From JBBRNH01 sp038230415 (GTDB taxonomy: Bacteria; Bacteroidota; Bacteroidia; Cytophagales; Spirosomataceae): DNA of 60,936 nucleotides. The notes beneath the pieces were generated by a model, which worked only from the letters and a program-made list of their open reading frames with translations, had not been told where the DNA came from and ran no database searches. Below, in pieces: positions 42,757-49,931 of this stretch; position 1 is the stretch's first letter; each line of letters begins with the position of its first letter. The translations under genes and the position numbers were made by a program. The stretch spans positions 1 through 60,936 of the forward strand of contig JBBRNH010000025.1 in NCBI GenBank assembly GCA_038230415.1, read 5' to 3'.

Positions 42757-42792
42757 GCGTTAATAGTAATCGCAAATAGCCAAAAATAAAAA

Positions 42793-45111
42793 CTACACAC
42801 TTCCCGGATAAAACGACACCCAGCCGCGGGTGTCCCTTGACGAATCAATCCGGCAGTCAGCGTATTTCCAGCGACGGGTGCCGCCCGTGGTGTCCGGCAC
42901 CAGAACACCCCCTATGCAGGACTTGTCCCGGTCCTGCCGCAAGGTTTCCAGATAACCAACCAATGCGTTGTGCTTCGCCACAAATTCACGCTCGGAACCG
43001 GGCGTTTTGGTATCGAACAAACACAACGTACCCGACTTGAGCCAGATCACGTAATCAACATAAAACAGGGCCAGCCGCCCGTCGGTGTTCTCGTAAGTCA
43101 GGGCGAAATCGGCTTTGGTGCGCTCGCCGTTTTTATACCACCAGGCAATGTGTTCGGCCTCGGCGTTCAGAAAATCACGGAACCAAACCTCCGGGTTCGA
43201 TGCGGTTTCTTCCTGAAAAAACGGTTGTAACGCATGGGCTGGGGCCACTCGTGCCACGTACCGCTCGTTGTAGGCCCGTTCGGGCGGCACGTCCCAGGCA
43301 TAACATTCGACCTGCCGGTCTTTTTTGGCCGCTTCTTCGGCCATCACCTGCCCGTAGTGCGCCCGCGCCTGTTCGCACAAATCGGCGAAATGCGGACGGT
43401 TCGGTTCGTACAACATCGTCTTCATCGCGCGAACCTCGCCACTGCCCGCCGAGTAGCCGAGGTATTTCTCAAACAGATGCAGCAACGCGCCCTCCAGCAC
43501 CGGCACCGATTCTGCCGGGCCATAACCACCCACGTTCTGTCGACAAAAGGCCCGGAACAACGTCCGTAATTCGCCCGACGTTTTGGCAAATCGCTCCACG
43601 TGGCTCACCACTACGGTTTCGATCTCGCCCGATAACACCACATCCGTCGGCACCGGAATCTCGATGTCGTCCACGCTGGTTTGCACCATTGACTCACCAA
43701 GCCGGGCGCGGTTGTCGGCATACCAGTCTTCGGCAGCCCGGCCCTTGCCGGTGTCCCAGCCAAACCAGGTTTCGGCGGTGGCTTCGGCACTGCGCCGGAA
43801 CTTGCTGCCCAGCCGGTTGCGGTCGGTGCGGATTTCGATGTAGTCCGAGGGCAGGTTGAGGGCGGCATAGTCGGTGCTGCGAACGGCGCGGTTCAGCACG
43901 AGGTAATCCTGACTGTCGGCCACGACGCTGATCTGATCGCGGCTGAGGTCGGTGTAAACGTAGCCGGTGTTGAGGAGTTTGTTGGCGTAGTAGCGTTGCT
44001 GCGGCATCCGCAAAATGCGGCCAACGGTCTGAATGGTAAAGGCTAAGGCGTTCAGCTTGCGGTAGATCAGCAGCACCCCGGCGCGGGGGCAGTCCCAGCC
44101 TAAGGCAATAGCCTGCTTAAAGAGCAGCACTTCTACCGCGTTGTCAGACGCGGTGATACCGTCGAGATTTACCTTGTCTTTACCGTCGGAGAGCCAGATG
44201 GCGAGCCGCCCGTTCTGAACGTTAATGCCGTGCTGCGCGTCGAGCCAGGTCAGCACTTCGTCGCGCACCTGTACGTCGGCACTGTCTATGGTGGCCGAAT
44301 CGTTGGGTAACTGAATCAACAACAACGGATTAATGCGTTCGCCCTCGGCCAGATACGCTTCGCGCAGGGCCACGCGCCGGGCCAGGGCTTTGGTAAGCAG
44401 CACTTCGTCGAGCGAAACCCCGCCGAGCGCGTCCTGATCGTCGGCACTCAGGCCGGGGTTGAGCAGTATCTGCTCCTTTATCATATGGGCATCCACTACT
44501 TTTTGACGCTGAATAACCACCTGATAATCAGACTTAAACAAGGGCGTGGCCGACACGTCTATCTCTATCTTGGCCTGCATCAAGTCCAGAAACTCCTGCG
44601 CTTTCTGGCCCTTGCTGGCAAACAGGTGGGCTTCGTCAAGCACGGCCACCAGCTCAATGCCCGCGCCGAGGGTCTGCATCAGGTAGCGTTTCAGGGTGCG
44701 GGCCTGCTCGTTGTCGCGCATAAACACGTTGCTGTCTTTATTGACCGACTGCCAGTTCAGAAACAGCACATCGCCGGGGGTCAGGTGCTGGTCAATGTCC
44801 TGAAATTCAACCGGGCGCAAATCGCGGGTTTCGGCAAAAAACGCCCGGAATGCCGCCAGACTCTGCTGATGCAACTTGTTGGGAGCCAGCCAGATATAGG
44901 CCACATTGGGGCGCGGATAACCAGCCGCCCGCTCCGGCATTTGGGCGGCTACCCGGCGCATGAGATCAGCCATGATCACGGTTTTTCCCGCCCCGGTGGG
45001 AGCCTTAAACACAATTTTTTGCCGCCGTTGGCCGGCCATGAGCAAGATGTCGAAGGCGTGTTCGAGCAGGGCCGACACGGCTTTGGCCTGGTAGTCTTTA
45101 AGAACGATCAT
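42793..45111 (-). CDS. Type III-like restriction subunit: superfamily 2 helicase with PD-(D/E)XK nuclease
   Basis: 772-residue helicase-nuclease. Seen: Q-like motif MIVLKDYQAKAVSALLEHA, Walker A KAPTGAGKTVIM near 37-48, DEAH box AVLDEAHLFASK near 157, SATPLF, helicase motif VI as TIQTVGRILRMPQQ near 360, and a C-terminal nuclease with FYVDYVIWLKSG and FDTKTPGSE near 688-706 (the D...DXK pattern). This matches Res of type III systems in layout but is shorter than the roughly 970 residues of EcoP1I. Start at 45111 overlaps the mod stop by 14 nt, a coupled pair. It should translocate and cut unmodified DNA with Mod. Confidence 0.88.
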   Translation of the reverse strand: MIVLKDYQAKAVSALLEHAFDILLMAGQRRQKIVFKAPTGAGKTVIMADLMRRVAAQMPERAAGYPRPNVAYIWLAPNKLHQQSLAAFRAFFAETRDLRPVEFQDIDQHLTPGDVLFLNWQSVNKDSNVFMRDNEQARTLKRYLMQTLGAGIELVAVLDEAHLFASKGQKAQEFLDLMQAKIEIDVSATPLFKSDYQVVIQRQKVVDAHMIKEQILLNPGLSADDQDALGGVSLDEVLLTKALARRVALREAYLAEGERINPLLLIQLPNDSATIDSADVQVRDEVLTWLDAQHGINVQNGRLAIWLSDGKDKVNLDGITASDNAVEVLLFKQAIALGWDCPRAGVLLIYRKLNALAFTIQTVGRILRMPQQRYYANKLLNTGYVYTDLSRDQISVVADSQDYLVLNRAVRSTDYAALNLPSDYIEIRTDRNRLGSKFRRSAEATAETWFGWDTGKGRAAEDWYADNRARLGESMVQTSVDDIEIPVPTDVVLSGEIETVVVSHVERFAKTSGELRTLFRAFCRQNVGGYGPAESVPVLEGALLHLFEKYLGYSAGSGEVRAMKTMLYEPNRPHFADLCEQARAHYGQVMAEEAAKKDRQVECYAWDVPPERAYNERYVARVAPAHALQPFFQEETASNPEVWFRDFLNAEAEHIAWWYKNGERTKADFALTYENTDGRLALFYVDYVIWLKSGTLCLFDTKTPGSEREFVAKHNALVGYLETLRQDRDKSCIGGVLVPDTTGGTRRWKYADCRIDSSRDTRGWVSFYPGSV

Positions 45112-47320
45112 CGCTGGAGGAGGGAGTAGCGGCAACGGGCAACAGCCGTTGGTAGGTTTGGTAAATGGCTTCGGGCAACGCGCAGAGGGTGATGCGCCCG
45201 GCGGTGGGGCCGGTCATGACATCAGCAAAATCGTCGGTATAGGGGTAGGCCGAGGGCGCAAACACATAGACTTTGATGGGCGGGTTGCCCGGCTCGTTAT
45301 CGGGCCACGACGCTATGAGGGCAACGGCATCGTCTATTGCGTCTTCGTCATACACAATCAGCAGCCGCTCACCGCCCGGCCCGCCAAAGTGCCGGATGGC
45401 CGGGTGTGGTACAGGTCTGCCGTTCGGGGATAGGCTATGAACCGGCGTACCATCCGGGTTCGTACCATCCGGGTTCGTACCGTCCGGGTTCGTACCATCC
45501 GGGTTCGTACCGTCCGGGTTCGTACCATCCGGGTTCGTACCATCCGGGCGAGGAGACGCGAGGTATCGCGTCTCTACATGATCACCGCCGGACGGATTTT
45601 CCGATAATTGTAGAGACGCGATACCTCGCGTCTCACCGCCGGATGGTACGAACCCGGACGGTTCACCGCCGGATGGTATCGCGCCGACAGGTATGGCAAT
45701 TTCGTCATAACAGCCTTCTTTTAAACACAGCAAGGCGGTGGCCTGCTGCATCAGGGCGCGTTTGTTGGCAAGGGTGCGCTCGCGGCCCACAAACGCGGTT
45801 TGGTAATAGCGGAGGGCGTTGCCGGGCAACCCCGGCACAGACTGCCCTTTGGCGTTTTGGTAGCCCATAATCACGCGCCGGTTGCGTTCGTAGCAGACTT
45901 CTTCGGCAATGTTGTTTTCGTTGTTGGTAACGAGAATACACTGCCGCGAGCCGCCATCCTCGGCGTTGAGGGCCATCACGGCGTGCAGCGTGGTGCCGGA
46001 ACCGGCAAAGAAATCAAGGACGAGAGCGTTTTTTGATCCGCCAATTTGGAGAATGCGTTTGAGTAATTTCACAGGCTTAGGGGTAGCAAAGAACCCTTCA
46101 TCATCACCAAAGATTTCAAGAACTTCCTTCTTAGCCTCTTGGGTATTTCCTGCTTCAGTATGCAGCCAAATAGTTTGTGGAATAACCCCATCTTGGACTT
46201 CAGATAAAAAACGCTTCAACCTGGGCACACCTGCTCCGTTTGCTCCAAACCAAATTCTTTTATCAGCAATTAAATCCTCAAGCTTGGCCTTGGAAACTCT
46301 CCAATAAGACCCCTTTGGAGGACCATCAATTGTTCTACCTGCGGGATTGGTAACTGGGTATGTACCAAGACTATAGTAATTTCTTGCTGTTAAATTATCT
46401 GATGTCCATACACCGCGAGAATCGTTATCTGGATTCTTATATCTATCATCTTGCGTACTTGAACGAGAGAGAAGATTGATACCTAAAAGACTGATATTTT
46501 TAGAATAGCATTTGATATATTCATGATTAGGTGAAAAATATTTAGCCGAACTTCTTGGAGCAAAATTTTTCTGCCAAATCACATTTGCCACAAAATTCTC
46601 TTCACCAAAGATTTCATCGCAGAGGAGTTTGAGTTGGGCCTGTTCGTTGTCGTCAATCGAGATAAAGATCACGCCCGTGTCTTTCAGCAGGGTTTTGGCA
46701 AGGCGCAGGCGTTTTGCCATAAAACTCAGCCATTTCGAGTGCCGGTAGCTGTCTTCGCGGTCAACGAAATGGTCGTTGTATTTAAAATCGCGGTTGCCGG
46801 TGTTGTAGGGCGGGTCAATATAAATCACGTCTATGCGCCCGGCGTGGGTATAGTTCAAGGTGGTGAGGGCGTGGAGGTTATCGCCTTCGATGAGCGTGTG
46901 GTTTTGGGGGGATATTGGGGCGTACACACTTTCTGAAAAATCGGCTTCGTTAGTGGATTGATGATAATCCACTAACGAAGCCGATTTTTCAGAACCGAAC
47001 GGCAGGGTAGTTTGGGCAGAGACGCAGGGATTTGAACCCTCGTCCCCGGATGGTTCATCAAACGGGATTGGTATCGGCCTGCCGTCCGGGGTGATACCAT
47101 CCGGCGGTGAGACGCAAGTATGCGTCTCTACAAACCGTTCGGCACGTTCAACCAACAGGGGAAGTTGGTGGCGGAGGTCATCTTCAACGGCTTCGGGTTT
47201 ATTTTCCCAAACGAGGCCATATTGCTTTTGGGCGGTCAGGTGCTGACGGAGGTAGGCGCGTTCGTCGTCAGAGAAATCGGGCAGGGCATTGATTTTGGCA
47301 AGCAGGTCGGCGGGATTCAT
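45098..47320 (-). CDS. Type III-like DNA methyltransferase (Mod) with two in-frame repeat insertions
   Basis: 740-residue SAM-dependent methylase, first gene of the operon. Seen: motif IV DVIYIDPPYNTG near 165-176 (DPPY, N6-adenine type), motif I region LVLDFFAGSGTTLHAVMAL near 435-453, and a central specificity region between. Two repeat-derived blocks are fused in frame: residues about 63-102 (VETHTCVSPPDG...) and about 547-625, the latter with seven PDGT units (RPDGT then six NPDGT). Residues 104-125 are encoded by a perfect 29-bp inverted repeat. DNA for residues about 233-433 is AT-rich (30-43% GC in sampled 60-bp lines) against about 53% outside, indicating an exchanged target-recognition domain. 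It should methylate adenines and direct Res. Confidence 0.88.
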   Translation of the reverse strand: MNPADLLAKINALPDFSDDERAYLRQHLTAQKQYGLVWENKPEAVEDDLRHQLPLLVERAERFVETHTCVSPPDGITPDGRPIPIPFDEPSGDEGSNPCVSAQTTLPFGSEKSASLVDYHQSTNEADFSESVYAPISPQNHTLIEGDNLHALTTLNYTHAGRIDVIYIDPPYNTGNRDFKYNDHFVDREDSYRHSKWLSFMAKRLRLAKTLLKDTGVIFISIDDNEQAQLKLLCDEIFGEENFVANVIWQKNFAPRSSAKYFSPNHEYIKCYSKNISLLGINLLSRSSTQDDRYKNPDNDSRGVWTSDNLTARNYYSLGTYPVTNPAGRTIDGPPKGSYWRVSKAKLEDLIADKRIWFGANGAGVPRLKRFLSEVQDGVIPQTIWLHTEAGNTQEAKKEVLEIFGDDEGFFATPKPVKLLKRILQIGGSKNALVLDFFAGSGTTLHAVMALNAEDGGSRQCILVTNNENNIAEEVCYERNRRVIMGYQNAKGQSVPGLPGNALRYYQTAFVGRERTLANKRALMQQATALLCLKEGCYDEIAIPVGAIPSGGEPSGFVPSGGETRGIASLQLSENPSGGDHVETRYLASPRPDGTNPDGTNPDGTNPDGTNPDGTNPDGTNPDGTPVHSLSPNGRPVPHPAIRHFGGPGGERLLIVYDEDAIDDAVALIASWPDNEPGNPPIKVYVFAPSAYPYTDDFADVMTGPTAGRITLCALPEAIYQTYQRLLPVAATPSSSDDRS
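45447..45680. repeat. REP-like pair plus seven-copy 15-bp array inside mod
   Basis: Seven uninterrupted 15-bp units GTACCATCCGGGTTC (A/G variation at position 6) run 45447-45551, followed by REP 45553-45578 (GAGACGCGAGGTATCGCGTC...), a 31-bp spacer, inverted REP 45610-45642, and three more units to about 45680. Here the array is outside the REP pair rather than between. The unit encodes NPDGT in Mod; changes in copy number would change length by five residues without shifting frame. Confidence 0.9.
46931..46994. repeat. Perfect 29-bp inverted repeat with 6-nt loop inside mod
   Basis: Arms 46931-46959 (TTCTGAAAAATCGGCTTCGT then TAGTGGATT) and 46966-46994 are exact reverse complements around GATGAT. 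It lies between the first REP insertion and the catalytic domain of Mod, encoding residues about 109-130. In RNA it would make a very stable hairpin within the coding region; in DNA it looks like a miniature hairpin element. Confidence 0.92.
47016..47132. repeat. Decayed REP-like element in the N-terminal part of mod
   Basis: A REP half (GCAGAGACGCAGGGATTTG, 47016-47034) and an intact inverted REP 47108-47132 (TGAGACGCAAGTATGCGTCT then CTACA) flank sequence holding CCCGGATGGTT, CCGTCCGGGG and ATACCATCCGGCGG, recognisable 15-bp-unit remnants. It is in frame and encodes Mod residues about 63-102. More diverged than the copies at 42223 and 45447, so probably older. Confidence 0.8.
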
Positions 47321-47366
47321 CAGGCATCATTTTTTTTCGGATGTAAAGATACACGCCGGATGATGG

Positions 47367-47510
47367 GTAGAGACGTGTCTTCACGTCTCACCGCCGAATG
47401 CTATACACCGGCAGGTATTGCGCCGGATGGTATTTAGGTTAGCAGTATAAGGGCAAATACCATTCGGCGTGATACCATTCGGCGGTGAGACGCAAGGATG
47501 CGTCTGTACA
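47367..47510. repeat. REP-like inverted pair in the mod / penicillin-acylase intergenic region
   Basis: REP 47367-47396 (GTAGAGACGTGTCTTCACGT then CTCACCGCCG) and inverted REP 47486-47510 (TGAGACGCAAGGATGCGTCT then GTACA) enclose remnants of 15-bp units, best at 47459-47488 (ACCATTCGGCGTGAT, ACCATTCGGCGGTGA). It occupies most of the 225-bp divergent region, so the promoters of mod and of the acylase gene lie in or beside it. No clean TAnnTTTG was found here. Confidence 0.82.
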
Positions 47511-47545
47511 TATAATATATACGTGGTTATATTGCAGAAAAAACG

Positions 47546-49918
47546 ATGCGCCAATGCCTGCTCCTGTTTCTGTTACTTACTACTTGTTCTGCCCCGGCCC
47601 AGCGGCTACAAAAGCCCGTCGAGATTATCCGCGACAAGTGGGGCGTAAACCACATCTACGCCCAGAATGAGCATGACCTGTTTTGGGCGCAGGGCTACTC
47701 GGCGGCTCAGGATCGGCTGTTTCAGCTCGAAATCTGGCGCAGGCAGGCCACCGGCACCGTTGCCGAACTGCTTGGCCCACAAGAAGTTAAGCGCGACATC
47801 GGCACAAGACTATTCACCTTCAAAGGCAACATCAACCAGGAGTTGCTGCGCTACCACCCGCACGGCCCGCAGATTGTGGGCGCGTTTGTGGCCGGTATCA
47901 ATGCATACATAGCTGAGGTGCTGAAAACACCCGAAAAACTGCCCGTCGAATTTCGGCTGCTCAATACCAAACCCGGTTTCTGGACTCCCGACATCGTGAT
48001 TAGCCGCCATCAGGGGCTGTTGAGCAATATCCGCGATGAACTGAACTTCGGGCGATTGTCGCACCTGATCGGTCCCGATAAACTGCGTGAATTACAATGG
48101 TTTCATCCGCTCTCCACTGCTTCGGCACTGAACCCATCAACTACCAAAGCTGAACCGGATTTAACCCTGCACGTCAACGGTGAGCAACTCATGCAGCCCA
48201 TTCTGGAACTGTACGAAGCGTTTCGGTTGCCGATTAAGTTCGCCGAAAATGCCAAAGCTGCCGTAAGCGCCACCGATGAAGAAGAAGCTGCCAACTGGTT
48301 TGAGACCGAAAAACAGTACGTCGGCTCGAACAACTGGGTGGTGTCGGGCGCGAAAACCAACAGCGGCTACCCCATGCTCGCCAACGACCCGCACCGGGCC
48401 GTATCGGTGCCGTCGCTGCGGTATATGGTGCATCTGCACGCGCCGGGATGGAACGTGGTTGGCGCGGGCGAACCGACGCTGCCCGGAATCTCCATCGGCC
48501 ACAACGATTACGGCGCGTGGGGCCTGACGATTTTCGACACCGATAACGAGGATTTGTACGTTTACGACATCAACCCAAAAAACCCGAATCAGTACCGCTA
48601 CAAGAATACCTGGGCGAACATGACCACCCGCACCGAAACCATCCCGGTTAAAAACGCGGCTTCGATTACGGCCACGCTGAAATACACGCGGCACGGCCCG
48701 GTCGTATTCGAGGATGCTAAAAACCACAAAGCCTACGCCGTGCGGGCGGGTTGGCTCGAACCGGGTTGCTCGCCCTATCTCGCCAGTCTGCGGATGAATC
48801 AGGCTAAAAGCTGGGCCGAGTTTCGGGCGGCCTGCACCGCCAGCCGGATTCCGGGCGAAAACATGATCTGGGCGGGGCGGCCCTCCGCAGACCGCCGGGG
48901 CAACATTGGCTGGCAGGCGGTGGGGCTGGCTCCGATTCGCAGGAACTGGACGGGTTTGGTGCCGGTGCCGGGCGATGGTCGCTACGAGTGGGCGGGTTAT
49001 TTACCCATTCAGCAACTGCCCAACAAGCTGAACCCCGCCGAAGGCTTTATCGCCACGGCCAACAACAACCTGACAGCACCGGACTTCCCCCATCGCAACG
49101 CCATCGGCTGGGTATGGGCGGGGCCGAGCCGGGCGCACCGCATTGAGGAGGTCTTAGGCAACGGGCAACGCAAAACCATGACCGATATGATGGCCCTGCA
49201 AACGGACTATCTCTCGCTGCCCGCCCGGACACTCGTGCCGCTGTTGGCTGACCTGTCCTCGCCCGATAACCAAACCGAAAACGCCCTCACCTACCTCCGC
49301 AAGTGGGATTTTCAGCTCGCGCCCAACTCCGTGGCAGCCAGTATATACGTGGCCTGGGAAACGCAGTTGCGCCAGACCGTTGCCGCAATGCTCATCCCGG
49401 AGAAGGCCCGGCCCTACCTGAAAACGCTGCCCCTGAAACGGGTGATTGACCACCTGACCGCGCCCACCGACAGCCGCGACAGCCTGCTGCTGACCTGCCT
49501 GACCCGCGCCGTGGCCGACCTCACCGCCCGCATCGGCCCAGACCCGGATGAATGGGGATATGGACAGGCTAAAAACAAGCACATCACCATCACCCATCCC
49601 CTGAGCGCACTCGCCGACGCGCCGACGCGCCAGCAGATGAACCTCGGCCCGATTGCACGGGGCGGCTACGGCGAAACCGTGAACGCCACGGGAAACGAGC
49701 TGAACCAGACACACGGCGCATCGTTCAGGATTTTGGTTGATACCGAAGATTGGGACAAAACCCTCAGCATCAACAACCCCGGCCAATCCGGCGATCCGGC
49801 CAGCCCGCACTACCGCGACCTGTTTGCCATCTGGGGCCGCAACGGGTATTTTCCGCTGTATTTCTCGCGGGAGAAAATCCAGACAGTGGCCGAAAGTACC
49901 ACCGTTCTAAAACCCTGA
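47546..49918 (+). CDS. Penicillin acylase family protein (Ntn hydrolase)
   Basis: 790-residue secreted autoprocessing amidohydrolase that cleaves amide bonds of penicillins, acyl-homoserine lactones or related amides. Seen: signal peptide MRQCLLLFLLLTTCSAPAQR, alpha-subunit motif WGVNHIYAQNEHDLFWAQGY near 34-53, the autocleavage site and nucleophile serine in YVGSNNWVVSGAKT (Ser near 262), then LANDPHRAVSVPS and the C-terminal NQTHGASFRILVDTEDWDK. Length and order fit the family. Which amide it cuts cannot be told; quorum-signal acylase is one possibility. Confidence 0.9.
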   Translation: MRQCLLLFLLLTTCSAPAQRLQKPVEIIRDKWGVNHIYAQNEHDLFWAQGYSAAQDRLFQLEIWRRQATGTVAELLGPQEVKRDIGTRLFTFKGNINQELLRYHPHGPQIVGAFVAGINAYIAEVLKTPEKLPVEFRLLNTKPGFWTPDIVISRHQGLLSNIRDELNFGRLSHLIGPDKLRELQWFHPLSTASALNPSTTKAEPDLTLHVNGEQLMQPILELYEAFRLPIKFAENAKAAVSATDEEEAANWFETEKQYVGSNNWVVSGAKTNSGYPMLANDPHRAVSVPSLRYMVHLHAPGWNVVGAGEPTLPGISIGHNDYGAWGLTIFDTDNEDLYVYDINPKNPNQYRYKNTWANMTTRTETIPVKNAASITATLKYTRHGPVVFEDAKNHKAYAVRAGWLEPGCSPYLASLRMNQAKSWAEFRAACTASRIPGENMIWAGRPSADRRGNIGWQAVGLAPIRRNWTGLVPVPGDGRYEWAGYLPIQQLPNKLNPAEGFIATANNNLTAPDFPHRNAIGWVWAGPSRAHRIEEVLGNGQRKTMTDMMALQTDYLSLPARTLVPLLADLSSPDNQTENALTYLRKWDFQLAPNSVAASIYVAWETQLRQTVAAMLIPEKARPYLKTLPLKRVIDHLTAPTDSRDSLLLTCLTRAVADLTARIGPDPDEWGYGQAKNKHITITHPLSALADAPTRQQMNLGPIARGGYGETVNATGNELNQTHGASFRILVDTEDWDKTLSINNPGQSGDPASPHYRDLFAIWGRNGYFPLYFSREKIQTVAESTTVLKP

Positions 49919-49931
49919 GAAAGCCGGTTCA

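Noticed and set aside
45447..45551. Regular 15-bp repeats considered as a CRISPR array
   Set aside because: Units are directly tandem with no spacers and are translated within mod; no cas genes nearby.
47016..47045. tRNA-like T-arm text (GGGTTCAAATCCC on the minus strand)
   Set aside because: No acceptor, D or anticodon arm can be formed around it; it lies within a decayed repeat in the mod coding sequence.
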